Below are positions 32,895 to 45,440 of a DNA stretch of 64,000 nucleotides, in pieces. Position numbers and translations under genes: made by a program. Each line of letters begins with the position of its first letter. The stretch's first letter is position 1. The DNA comes from Apostichopus japonicus (lineage: Eukaryota > Echinodermata > Holothuroidea > Aspidochirotida > Stichopodidae), in assembly GCF_037975245.1 (NCBI RefSeq), contig NC_092568.1:31404501-31468500 (forward strand), read 5' to 3'. Under the pieces are notes generated by a model. That model was not told where the DNA came from. It did no database searches and saw nothing but the letters and a program-made list of their open reading frames with translations.

Positions 32895-34497
32895 AGTTTT
32901 GATTATCTGATGTACAGGTGCATGATGATGTTTTGCTATATATATTTAAAATGAAGACTGTTAATGGAACCTAACCTTTGTAGGATACTAATAAGCTTCT
33001 CAGGAGGAGTAGAGGGAGAAACGGAAAGAGTAGAGTAGAGGAGTGAAGGGGACAGGAGAGGAGAAGAGAGAGAGAGTATATGGCAAACGTGGGAAGGAAG
33101 AAATATGGCCGCGGGATCTAAAAAGAAAAAAAAAAAATGGAAGTGAAACAGAGGGAGAAGGAGAAGGAGAAGTATAATAATCAGGCCTCAGAATTCAGGC
33201 TCTTTACTGGCTAAATGAGAACTTGATTTGACTTAAGTCAGTACTTAGATGTTTAAGCAGTACAGTACTGGTTTCCACTAACTGATTCATCAAATTTTGA
33301 TGGTCATATGAAATGAAATGAAGTAAATGGTTGCATTATCTAGGTTAACTTAGAATTCATGAAAGAAAATGACATGTGCTACACAAAGTTCAACTTAAAG
33401 ATTATTACATGCAGTAATGGCATAGTGCAGGAATCATATGGCAGGCCAAATGTACAAGTCTTATTCATGGCCTTAAATATTTTTTTAATTTTCAAAATGC
33501 TATGCTAAATGGTAAGTTAGTTATGATATATCTAACACAAATGCAAAAGCACATAATTATGAGTGAAAATTTTCAATATTTTACATTTCTAATTTGAAAC
33601 TAACATCAACAATCGAAGCAGCTATGAGATAAAAAAAGCATTAAATTATAAAAAATTTCCTTGATTTATTATGTTATGAAGCAAAAAATTGCTTGTCCAT
33701 GGTGTGTAAACAGTATTTAATATATCATATTATACATAATACAGGTATCTTAACCTTGCTATTGACATGCTTCTATTAATTGTGTTCCCAATTTCATTAA
33801 TAAAATAGCAGTGAGATGTAATTGTTCATTGCAACCATTGTCACATTCCAAGCCCTTTGGTTGACTACGTAAATATAGATCTTTTACGTACCTTGATTCA
33901 AAATTGCAAATTTGATTTAGTTTTATTAAGAGACACCAATTCAAAGGTAAATATGAGCATTGATTGTCTGCTGGTTTCAAGTCATCCATATATACAAACA
34001 GCAGTATACCAGGCAGATTATTTTTATGCAAAACATTTAAATAACTCTTGAAAATTACTCTTTGGTCTGTGAAGATCCATTGTTCCACATTATTGATCTT
34101 CTGAAGGTTGCCATAACAACTAACTGCATACCAGCCTTCCATCAGGAAACGTTTTTTCCTGTTCTCAAAGAGCAGGAAATGTTACAATGTGATTTCTATG
34201 TAAGCAAATATGAAACCATTTTTTAGGTCAGCGGTCGCTCTTACCAATCTCAGATTCAGAGCAGTATGACAGAGGCGGTGCAGCTCACATCAATGTGAAT
34301 TTGTTGAATCGATAAACTCAGCATACACTTACATGAAAGACTTTTCATTCACATATTCTAGTTTCAGTTTTAATGATTTTTTTTTTGCAACCAAAATTAA
34401 ATGGACAAGATTCCTTTGATGATTACAACTTTGAATACTGACAGTTCAGGAATGTTGTTGACTAAATCCAGCAAGGTGATGAGATACAGTTCAGCAT

Positions 34498-34583
34498 CAA
34501 ATAATACTAATAATAATAATAGTAATAATAATATGTGCTATTTATAAAGCGCTTTCCAATAAAATCTCAAAGCGCTGTACAGA
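34498..34583 (-). mobile_element. CR1/L2-type LINE 3' end (hairpin plus (ATT)n tail)
   Basis: On the minus strand the sequence reads CAGCGCTTTGAGATTTTATT, then GGAAAGCGCTTTATAAATAG and an (ATT)n-like tail. This is the terminal hairpin and microsatellite layout seen at the end of the 18.4-kb LINE relic. No reverse transcriptase remains next to it, so this is a very short 5'-truncated insertion. Confidence 0.7.
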
Positions 34584-35639
34584 AATAAATACCTAAAAGA
34601 TATCAAACAATACAAAAAAAAAATTGCACCAGGTAACTAAAAAAAAACAATACAAAGAATAAAAAGGAATAATTAAAACATAAGAGCAAAATATCAGTTT
34701 ATAGTGTGTCTTGTATCTTCATAGATTTAAAAGAGATCGGTACATGTCCTATTTTATATGCTATTGACACTTAGGGAGGAGATGGAAAGTTTGGCTTCAT
34801 GTTATCATGATTTGAACCCCTTTATATACTCTTCAAAATGACCAGATGGCAGATTGTACAGGATATCATATCTTTAACGTCAAACTTGAAAATCACCAGC
34901 TTACATATATATATATGATCTCTTAACTTCTGCCATGTGTATTGTCATAAAACCCCCTTCATCTACCTGCACTCCTTTCTTGGGATGTGGATACGATGGG
35001 ATGGGCTCTGCATGCAGTTGGGGGGGGGGGGGGATACAGGGGAGAAACAGTATATATGCGAGAGCAGAAAACAGCATAGGACGGACAGGATGGCTGCAGC
35101 GAATATAATTAAAATTAACCTTGTAAGTAAGGGGAAGAGGCATGGGTGGAGGAGGGGGGTTTGAAGTTGACTCAGAAAAATATTAGAGTACTAGAACTAA
35201 TCCCATCTATCTGGTCATCTCTGCATGTACTGTATCGTAAAGTTATCCATTGTACTTTTAATGCTTCATTTGCTTTATGTTGTAAGTTTGTGTCACCCTG
35301 ACCAAGTCCACGTGTTAACTCCTTATCTGGATTTAAAAGCTCTCAGTCTAACCAAATAATTCTATGGTTACAGCTATTCGACAGCTCCAAATCACCACAG
35401 TATTTACAACACTTTTCCTCCTGTACAGAACATACATAACAATTCCCACAAACTGAATGTACTAATATTTCATATAAATTTTCATGTGCAAGAGATTTTA
35501 ATGCCCATTTGGCATTCTTCATGGACAATTTCAGTGAAACAAAACAAGGTGTCATATTCTCAGATGATACCATATATATTTCCTTTAATGGCCGAGTATG
35601 GTAATGATAGATTCATAACAAAAATGTAGTAGCTCAAAG

Positions 35640-36080
35640 AGAAGCTCTACAGAGAGAAAGAGAGCGTCGGTCCTCTCATCGGCCGACTCGTAGTTTCAAA
35701 GCTTGAGCTTGCCGACTTACGAATCTGTGAGATATTCCGCTCTCCTAAGAGATGGCAAACCAGCTGCCTGGGCAAACAGACCAGCTTCATCTAAAATGAT
35801 CCATGTGGCAAGAGGCCGGCCTACAGTATCGTTTTGACCTTCAGAGGCAGACATATTGCAGTATTGGAGTGTTCTCTACGGTACAACGCTGTAAAGAAAG
35901 AACGGAGTAAGTTGAGACTGTTTAACAGAAGCGGCTGTGAAACCTTCTTGTGTGGAGACTGGTGCTGGTTTCAAATATAGGGATGCAGTGTTTCACGACG
36001 GCCATGAGTTACGGAGGTCTAAACAAAATCAGCATATCTAGGCGATAGCTGAGAAGGTGTCCTTGTGGGAGAGTTCTTCA
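35640..36080. other. CpG-containing higher-complexity stretch, possible promoter or untranslated exon
   Basis: This segment is less AT-rich than its surroundings and holds several CG dinucleotides plus a donor-like GGAGTAAGTTGAG near 35905. No open frame of note crosses it. It may be an untranslated first exon or an enhancer; evidence is compositional only. Confidence 0.25.
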
Positions 36081-37119
36081 CAGAAATTTATTTATGTTAT
36101 TTGATCAAAATAGCATAATCACACCTATACTGAAAATTTTAGCCAGGTGAAGAGAGAAGAATGATGTCGATTATTAATGAAGGAATGTTTTGTTAGCCTT
36201 CTGTAGTCTTCCTCAATTATCATCTACAAAAATTGATGTAAAAAATATGGTTTATTAGAAATCATTGATTGACGTACAGTACGTGACACAAGAGAAAAGG
36301 AAAAACCTGATAATTTTTGGCAATTTTTTACGATACGGTGAGTTCTTTAATGAGTTTTTGTATTGACTGTGCTTACCTGTACAACCTTGTCAGTGAGGAC
36401 TCAGTTGATGTGAGAATCTAACATTGAACTCTTCCAGAACCTTGAATTAATTGAAAGTACAGTGCTGCTCATAACCATGTACAACCTTGAAATTTTTTTT
36501 TTTTTTTTTTTTTCTGAGAACAGCAATTTTCTTCACTGACAGTATTTGTAGTTATCTCTTATCTTATGCCTTAAATGCAGTGCAGTGAACATTGGAGGGA
36601 TATCTCGAGCGTCTCATAACCCTCAAGGCCTGAAGGTATATATACGCTGGACTCAATTTAATCGCAGAGCCTTTCTGAAGACAAAAACGTGTAATTGCCG
36701 CTCTCTCTCTCTCCCGTTTCCTCATCGGCAGGAGAGTTGGCTGTTTTTGACCTTAAAACAAAAGGTGTGTACATTTTGATATTGATTACAGAGTGGCTGA
36801 GCCAGAGAAATGTTTTCAGCTAATGAGATTAAAATCCTTAAAAGCAACTTTAAAAGGCAGTGTGAGATTTACTGCGATAATTTATAGAGGTATCCTGTAT
36901 GCGTACACATGTACGTGGGCAGACGGGTGCGGGAATGTGCTAATAATTTAGGCACTAATCTGCATTGCATTTCGGGAGCTTTTGAGCCTTGCTGTAGTAC
37001 TAAGTTTAATAATACTGATTGTTGGCTGTGTGAAATATACTCTATAAAGTTAAGAATTACTTGGTTTTAGAATTAAAAATAACAAGGCAAACTTGAACTA
37101 AGCGTGCAACATGATGAGT

Positions 37120-37890
37120 ATGGGTACAAGTAGAATTACCCTTGAGTACAAGTAGACTTCTACTTGAGTACAGGTAGACTTGTACTTGAGTGCAAGTAGA
37201 CTTCTACTTGAGTACAAGTAGACTTCTACTTGAGTGCAAGTAGACTTCTACTTGAGTACAAGTAGACTTCTACTTGAGTTCAAGTAGAATTACCCTTGAG
37301 TTCAAGAAGACTTCTACTTGAGTACAAGTAGACTTCTACTTGAGTACAAGTAGACTTCTACTTGAGTGCAAGTAGACTTTTACTTGAGTACAAGTAGACT
37401 TCTACTTGAGTACAAGTAGAATTACCCTTGAGTACAAGAAGACTTCTACTTGAGTACAAGTAGACTTCTACTTGAGTACAAGTAGAATTACCCTTGAGTA
37501 CAAGAAGACTTCTACTTGAGTGCAAGTAGACTTCTACTTGAGTGCAAGTAGACTTCTACTTGAGTGCAAGTAGACTTCTACTTGAGTACAAGTAGACTTC
37601 TACTTGAGTACATGTAGAATTACCCTTGAGTACAAGAAGACTTCTACTTGAGTACAAGTAGACTCCTACTTGAGTACAAGTAGACTTCTACTTGAGTACA
37701 AGTAGAATTACCCTTGAGTACAAGAAGACTTCTACTTGAGTACAAGTAGACTTCTACTTGAGTGCAAGTAGACTTCTATTTGAGTAAAAGTAGACTTCCG
37801 CTTGCATGAGTACAAGTAGACTCCCCTTGAGTACAATAAGACTTCCCTTAGTGTACAAGTAGAATTCACCTTGAGTGCAGGTAGACTTAA
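37120..37890. repeat. 22-bp hairpin minisatellite
   Basis: About 34 copies of a 22-bp unit with core CTACTTGAGTACAAGTAG, in which CTACTTG and CAAGTAG are inverted around AGTA. A variant unit (AATTACCCTTGAGTACAAGA) recurs at irregular multiples, at about 37131, 37290, 37420, 37485, 37617 and 37705. The array decays after about 37795. Confidence 0.95.
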
Positions 37891-38850
37891 AAAAGGCCTA
37901 GAGACTAGAAGGAAAAGTTCTACAAATTCTGGGGGCGGGTATGAATACTGGCAAGTGAAATGTTAGAATACATTAGAAAGAGTAGGGACTCGCTACAAGT
38001 ATGTGAGGAGGTAATTTATTGCCCTCCTATGTTACCAATCTCTACTCTTCTGTTGCAACTTTGTAATGTTTGAATATCTATGTACATACCAAGCCCAGAC
38101 TGACCTATTTCCTTGAACCTCTTGGGAAGAATTACCACCAAATACAGGTGTGTACAAATTAGAATGAAACGATTATTCAGATTGTAAGTATATTTTAATT
38201 AGCATAATATTCTTCAGGCTACAGTCATCCTTCTTTTACAACTTTTTTCTTCTTCTTAATACTACCAAAAATTTGGTCTGCCCAATTACAAAAATTTCAA
38301 AATGTATCTAGCAGACTATAGATTCATCTTGTGAAGATGAACTTCATTTTGGTATAAATTGCCATTTAAAGTCATAAGTTACTTGAAGTTGAATATTTTC
38401 AGCACTTTTAATCCATTCCATCTTGTTTCTAAGACACCATTTTATAAATTTATATCACTATATAAATTTGGTAAATAATAATAATTTTATATTATTCATT
38501 AATTTGCCAGATTTTCAATTCATCAAGGTTATCAGTATATAGCCATGTACTTCAGCCCATACAGTATTAATACATACAGTACTGTCTAAGAAACATTTAG
38601 TATTCAAGTTATCATAATGTTGAGTAGTGTGAAAGGCTCTCTCTTATTGAACACACCATTAGTTACTGTGTTAAAACCTACTCTACATTTTTGTAGAGCA
38701 ATAAGAACATTTCAATTTGTATGTCATTTTGCACAGCATTTTCCCATGCAAATACCTGAGAAATTATTCCCTGACTGTACTATAAATTGTCTTTGCCTGT
38801 TAACAGTAAACGTGGACCATGTAATATATACATAGAGACATATATATCTA

Positions 38851-38887
38851 TATCTATATATATATGTGTATATATATATATATATAT
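38851..38887. repeat. (TA)n microsatellite
   Basis: Interrupted TA repeat (ATATCTATATATATATGTGT then a TA run). Confidence 0.9.
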
Positions 38888-41800
38888 ACTGTACAGTTTA
38901 TATGTTGCACAGTCGATTACCTTCTTCTTGTTGCTACACTATACTCATTGACACACATATTAACCTACAGGATACTGTCTGTACAGTGAGTCATCATAGC
39001 CTATGGTTCAATTCATCCGATCCTCTGGGATTAAACCCAGTTTTATTTTAAACATTAACCTCAGAGCAGTCTTTCCCTTTGCGTATACTATTGAGCTACG
39101 AGGACAGAACGATTTGTAGATCAACGTATCTCCGACCATTTGTTTGGCTCAACGGTGCCTAAGCAAACTAACGGATGGAACTGTACATGAGTGTATATAT
39201 AGACGCTTAATTACGAGTGTGATGATTGGCGACAGTTAAATGGCCTCCGATGTATTTTATGTAAACAGTTACAAGTATTTTACCAGTTTATGCTAGATTT
39301 GTGTCTCACTTTAAAACAATCTTGACATTGATTTTGTGAAATATTCGATGCAACGAGACAGGGAATAAAATTATGCGGTTTAATATTATGGTTTGTCAAG
39401 ACGATTGTTATTTCAAATATTGACAAACATATGTAAAAACAAATAGCAATGATATGTGATTTGCTTTTAAAAGTTATTAATACAAATAATGATTTTAAAA
39501 TTGTTTTGAATAATAAAATGAAATCTTAAATTACTTTAATGGCTAAGTTAATTGTAACTTAAATTTGATAAATAATGTGTGTACATTGCTTTAAGGGGAG
39601 AAGAAGGAGGAGGAGGCTGTAATCTCATGTTAATTATTTAGTTGGTTTGTAAAAAGCGAATGGAACAATTGACAAATCAAGTGCTACCTAACAAGCTACT
39701 TTAAAGTTGTTGTTAGTGACTTTTTGAAGAATGTGCAGTCTTAGGACGATTCCTAAAGTGAGCAATTAGTAGGCATATCTACTCAAATCTTCTCAATGCT
39801 TTCCAACTTTTTTTGAAAAATTTCCTCCATATTTTTTATTTGTAAAGGCATATCTCCTCTTGTATTAACTGTTTTTCACCACATATGGGACTAATTTGCA
39901 TTGCTAAGTGCCTACTGTATATATGTATACAAGTATGTTATGTACTCCATTGTTTCTTTCAATCAAAAGTACACAATTTGCCAATTAATTTTAAAAGCTT
40001 CATTTCCCATTTTAGGCCTTTTGTTTGTCTCATATTCTTTGCAAGTCTACAGGTCCAAACATTTCAAACTTCTCCCTTGAAACCTAAATTCTGTAAATCG
40101 CAATTACTTGAAAGTGCAAACACAGACAAAAAGGATAGAAAAATGTCAATAGGTACCCCATAGGGGTGAATTGTATGAATATTTCTCTACAGTTGGCTGC
40201 ATTCTAAATGAGTTGTGCACTTTTCATTTATAAAAAAAAAGGATGGTTATTGTGGGTGGATTTTAAGTAAAATGAAATTCAGAACTCAAAGTACATGTAT
40301 ACAAACATGCAAACAATAAATTATTTGCTACAATGTATTTGCAAACCAGAATCACTCGTTAGTTGCTTGAACATGGTTCTTTAAGAGGCGGTGGTGTGCT
40401 AAATTCGGGAAGGGTGGGGGGGGAGGGGTGCATAGCCACTATGTTTAGCATTAGTTGGAGGTAGGATTTTCAGTCAGGGAAGTTATTACATTAAATCTGT
40501 CAGGAAGATGTAGATCGCTCCTTGGGTCACAGGAGAGCCTACCATAAAGACCTCATTCCCCTACCAAACTCAGTTGGGAGAATTTTCAATTGTCCATCCC
40601 TCTCGCCCCCCCCCCCCCACCCAAACACACACAGTTTGAAAGCCTTTTCATGTCATTGCTAAGAGGTTTGCTTTCTTCCCAGAGTCATCTTTGCCTCAAT
40701 AACAAATAAAAGTAATGCCTAGATCAGTGCACCATTAAACAATGACAAGTATACTAAGGTTTTAAAGCTTAGCCGCTAGGAAAGTATGGTAGGCTACAGA
40801 ACTAAGGTTAAGTCTGGGTTACGACTGTTAATGAAGTATGTTTGGAGATCTGAACAACAGACATTCTTGATTTATAAAGCATATTTCTGTGGTGACACAA
40901 ATGAACAAAGTATGTTTGGTCAAGTTTATCAGAACCAATATTAGTGCCTCACAACCAATAGTTCTCCAAGAGTGAACAGGTAGCGGTTTTAGCACTCTAC
41001 ACCCATGGCAACCGTGGTCACTTCTATCTTGTAGGCTTGACTTGTTGTCATGCAAGTCTGTAAATAGTCATGTCATGTACTCATGTGACTAGATACATTG
41101 TGAAGAGATACTCAGTACTCTTCCTATGCAACCAGGTGCATGTAATTGATTGTTCTTTCTTAGTAAGAATTTGAAATATAACAAAGGTTCTCATTTCCTG
41201 GGTTAAACTTGAAATAGTTTTATGGATATAAGATGATGGTCATGCAGAGAGAGCAATATATAACAAGGATTGGTTTCGTCCAAGGTATGCCCTGAATGTT
41301 TGCATCACCAGAGGAAATCACATACACCACTGAATACTATTGTTAATATTAAAATCATTTTAAGTTTTATAGATTGATGAAAGTCACCCTTTCCCCTCCC
41401 TCTAAAATCATGGATAACATTGACATCTAACAGTCTTATTATAAAGGATCATCAGTAATTAATATCACTATTGAAAAATTAAAGCTCTGTGGGCAGCATT
41501 TGCCATGGTGACATTACTGACATTTCCAAACTTGTGTTGTGTCAAGTAAGAAATGACATTTATTAGGCTATCTTTCCAAGCTTATAAGTTACTGACAGAT
41601 TAATCTCCATCTCCCCTTCTTAAGTACTCTCTCATTGCGACTTCAAAAACCAAAGTTGCAGGGTCAGTGATAACTTGCAGCTGGGGGAGGGGATGAGTGG
41701 AGGGCAGGATGCTGATAAGTTTCAAAGGCAGTTTCAACACCACTGAGGATTTGTTTGACACCTTGTCCCCAAACCTCAAAACCGTTTGATGCGATCCATG

Positions 41801-43379
41801 AGTTCACTCTGGCTTGACAACTGATCTATACAGCCGCCCACTATTATATTTTACATGATATTTCAATAGCTGCTCAAGATTATGCATTTGCAAATTGGAA
41901 AATGTCAATTTTTTGTCTTGAAAATTATTAAAACTATTGAAATTTGCCTAGATGTCCTCTTTAGATTTCAATTTTTATTATTGTTATTATTACTACTACA
42001 GTATTATTATAAAGAATGTTTCTGAAATATTGAATATATGACTAGATAACTGGTGCCACAAAGTGGTTTTTATAAAGGAGCCATCTCAACCAGCACTTAT
42101 ATATATTTTTATGTATATTTTGTTAACAAGAAACTCCCATCAATCTCTCCATAAAAAATTAATTTTGTATTTATTAAATCCTGTTTATCATGTCGATGTC
42201 ATTCGACACGTACGATTATGTTTCCTCAGTCACTCAGATTCAGTCCATTCCAAAGAAGAGAAGAAGAATAAATAAACAGCCCTAATGAACTGTTAAATGA
42301 ACGTCAATGGCTGCGGGGATAATTAAAAGCTTGTTTGGAAGGAATCTATTAAGTACGCTACTTTCTATAGAAATCCTCTGATTGATGGTACAGTAAGATC
42401 GATTGTTGCTAAAACTCATGATTCATTCATTTGCTCTAATTATTGTCAATGTGCATGTTATTAGCGGGAAGGATAACTTTTGTTCCACAAAGTGATGAGG
42501 TTGGTCAAAAAATTACCAAGCCTTCTAAATGGAAAAAAAAATTAGAAAAAAAAAAAATTAGAGAAACATCAACAAATTTCTATCACTGATTCACTATATT
42601 CTTGTTATTAGTTTTTGCTTTGATGGATCTGTAGGTGTATTGTTAACTTGTTGCCGTAGTTGTGCATTAACGCAACGGGTTATAAATAGAAGGCGAGTGT
42701 ATGAATGAATAAGGTGGAATCGCTATAATCATAATGGACTATTAGAGGTGATTGATTAGACAGTTTATACGATATTGGTATGATTAATGTTGACATGATG
42801 GTAAGCATGCCTTCAGAGTCAAAAGCATGATGGTTGTTGTACATGTCGTTATTTGCTTTTCCTGAATTTATTTGTTCCTTGAAGCATTGCAGGTTCAGTT
42901 TATTAATATGTGATCTTTGCAGTGGACAAATAGCAATTTTGCAGGTACAGGACATCTGCCTTGAGTTTATGTTGCTAAGGGACAACAAGTCACTATAGTT
43001 ACCCAAAGATGCTAGATATGCTAAAGTGGTCATAGTTCTTTGAAACATAATATTTGAGAATCCCTTTGGGCTGTTTTTAGAATGTTTTCTCCATGATGTT
43101 CATAATGCTTGGAGTTTATTGTAGCATTCCAATTTTGGTAATATTTGAACAAACGGTCGTTCTATAAATTTGCAAGGGAACCTTTGTATATTTGGCAGTG
43201 TAAATTACATTAAAAAACAAGTAATTTAGGCAGATCCAAATATTTTTTATAAGCAAATTGTTATTATGAGTAGCTATCCCATGGATACTTTTCTAAAATA
43301 GTATTTGTGCCCAGGATTTGGAATTTCAAGTTCGGTTGGATATTTGCTGGATTCATCCAAAAATTCAAAAATCCAAAAA
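38888..43379. other. AT-rich stretch with candidate conserved-element-like segments
   Basis: No coding exon recognised. Segments 39060-39430 and 42100-42480 are of higher complexity and hold homeodomain-type TTAATTAC and PBX/HOX-like TGATTGATGG motifs. C-rich homopolymer at 40606-40618. Confidence 0.4.
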
Positions 43380-43553
43380 TAAGGTCCCCGGTTCGAGTCA
43401 CTCCCAGATTAATGTATGTCTTCCAGTTACAGAGTTGTTGACAATTAACAATTCATAATCATGGACGTTAAATATGAATGTAAGAGACTGACTTCGGTCA
43501 GCTTGCGGCTTTGATAAGCCAATGATGAGGATCTAATATACATACATACATAC
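43380..43553 (+). mobile_element. SINE family A, head-truncated copy with internal deletion
   Basis: It begins within the tRNA-like region (AAGGTCCCCGGTTCGAGTCA) and follows the copy at 9604 closely, but lacks the segment with GCTTCTTCGCGAGTTCC before the (CATA)n tail. The A box is missing, so it could not be transcribed on its own. Confidence 0.87.
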
Positions 43554-43732
43554 ATTCTGGCAGTCATTCCTGCCAGATTTACTGTTGGAGTTTGGAAATT
43601 AACTAATCCAACAATTTCTTTAGGGTAGAGAGTGGTAGGTGATGGGAGAAGGGTGGGGGGGGGGGTGGTTGTTCTTGGTGGTTGTGTGAATGAAAAAGTC
43701 CATATATGTAATTATGTATGTGCATGTATGAA

Positions 43733-43945
43733 TTTAGATCCTGGATCCAGGAACTTGCGAAGAAGCCTCTTTGGCTTAGCCACAAGCCAACCGAAGTCAG
43801 TCTCTTAGATTCATATTTAACGTCCATGATTATGATTTGTCAACAACTCTGTAACTGGATGACATACATTAATCTTGGAGTGACTCGAACCGGGGACATT
43901 ACGATTGGAAGGCAGCGGCATTATACCACTGAGCTAACACTCCAA
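43733..43945 (-). mobile_element. SINE family A copy, reverse orientation
   Basis: On the minus strand the head GGAGTGTTAGCTCAGTGG and B box GGTTCGAGTCACTCC are followed by the family body up to CTGGATCCAGGATCTA. With the copy at 43380 it forms two oppositely oriented copies about 180 bp apart, so an RNA through the region could fold into a long hairpin. Confidence 0.87.
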
Positions 43946-44227
43946 CACTAAAACGCATATATGCTTGCCTTTCTACTCATGAATGATATTCAGTGGGTGA
44001 AGTTTAACAAAAAGATCTTCTTTTGTATGACTTTGCAGAAGGAATTTAACTATATTATTACAACCTACTGCTTACAAGGCTACAGTGTAGAACACACAAA
44101 TATAGTCTGACATTCCTTACCTACGGCATATCAACCAACAAGTCATTTCATGACTCCTTCCAAGTTACATATATGGCATCATCAGAAACAGAGACCTGAC
44201 TGGGAAATTATAAAAACAATTTTAAAA

Positions 44228-44310
44228 GAAGGAAAGAAATTATTGGTGAGAGCAGGATTCGAATCAGTGACATTATATGAATGCATATATGTCCTGGCTC
44301 TAAATTAGGC
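44228..44310 (-). mobile_element. tRNA-derived SINE fragment, family B
   Basis: On the minus strand GATTCGAATCCTGCTCTCAC is a good B box, followed by CAATAATTTCTTTCC. A relative in the other orientation is at 54705 (GAGTTTGAATCCCATTCTAA followed by an AAATTCTTTGCTC tract). The A box is not clear here. Confidence 0.5.
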
Positions 44311-44480
44311 AGACCTTTAAAGACCAGACCAGACTTTAAAGAACTTATCGTTGCTGCCATGCGATACAGGTAGTTTCAACCAGAAACAGTAACCATGGAA
44401 ATGAAAGTTTCATTCAGCATGTGTGCGCTCATTATACACGTACACTAAAGCTTGCTCCTTCTGGTATCTCATCTTTAGTT

Positions 44481-44482
<2 letters not shown>

Positions 44483-44513
<31 letters not shown>
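44483..44513. repeat. (TA)n microsatellite
   Basis: About 15 uninterrupted TA units. Confidence 0.95.
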
Positions 44514-44516
<3 letters not shown>

Positions 44517-44838
44517 ACCTTGCAGATATCAGATTTTTCCAGTTGAGTCTCGTAACACATGAATGAGTGATTTTTAACACCCGGTGTTTATCTACTACTG
44601 CGTGATGAAATGTTCATTGACAGCAGAGAGATGTAATGTTTGGTGTTCAGCTCTTTGTGTTTGACTTTGTCATGAGAAAAACTCATTGATTAGGATTGTT
44701 AAACGAGATATGAAAGTTTCCTTTTTTTCGTAATTTTCTCGTCTCTCAAAAAGCACCTGTTCATTATAAAAGAGGAAATACAAAGACACAGCTGAGCAAA
44801 CCTAATAAATGTTATAGATTTTCTGACTGAGGCCTGTT

Positions 44839-45060
44839 TTGTCACTTCTGGCTGCTTTGCCAATGTTATCTTCCTGCCTCGCAGGGGTTGTCAGAAATTC
44901 TTTCGATCTGGATCTTAAATTGACCGAAGGAAAAGCAGAAAAGAACATCAAGATTCATCGTCAAGAAGGAGAGGAGTCATCTCTGCGTTTCATCCCCGAT
45001 GTAAGAAATGTCAAGGGTATTGACAGCAGTGTTCAAAACCAAAAAATCTTTACAATTTGA
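44839..45060 (+). other. Open frame of 73 codons, possible exon, not recognised
   Basis: The frame contains a moderately charged, non-repetitive stretch (FDLDLKLTEGKAEKNI, then HRQEGEESSLRFIPDV) with a GATGTAAGAAAT donor-like site at about 45000. I recognise no family. It might be a real exon or chance. Confidence 0.2.
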
Positions 45061-45365
45061 TGAGATACCAGGGGAGATGGAGTCTCAAAGACGGTGTTGA
45101 TTTTGGCCTCATGTCGATGGGAGAAGTAAAACCCGAAAGGTCAATGAGCAGCACTGGCAGTATATATGAAAATCATTTCCACCGCTTGTTACGATACGAG
45201 AAGTGACAAACATGCACAGATTTTACCGCAATTTTTATCCAGAAGTAATTGTGTAATCTAGCAAAAATTCAACTTACCAATATTTCGGTAGACTTTCAGC
45301 TGTTCTGGTAAGAGCTATGACGAATTAGCGCAATTTTTTATTTTGGTGCTCTTAGTATGTACTGT

Positions 45366-45440
45366 AATAATAATAATAATAATAATAATAATTAATGCAA
45401 ATTTATATAGCGCCAATATCCAGAGGAAAACCAATGCTCA
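45366..45440 (-). mobile_element. CR1/L2-type LINE 3' end (hairpin plus (ATT)n tail)
   Basis: On the minus strand CTAGCGCCACTGAGCATTGG and GGCGCTATATAAATTTGC precede an (ATT)n run. The layout is the same as at 18.4 and 34.5 kb, but with a different loop sequence, so it is a different subfamily. Confidence 0.65.

Noticed and set aside
33759-34142. 127-codon minus-strand frame containing FVYMDDLK, like a reverse-transcriptase YxDD box
   Set aside because: Residues around it do not show the other reverse-transcriptase blocks, and the frame has no neighbouring element features. One four-residue motif is not enough; HHpred would settle it.
35343-35573. Cysteine-rich minus-strand frame (CGNCYVC, CCKYCG) as a possible zinc finger
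   Set aside because: Spacing does not fit a zinc-binding family I know, and no splice context supports it.
37120-37890. CRISPR-like array
   Set aside because: Units are contiguous 22-mers without unique spacers, and the genome is eukaryotic.
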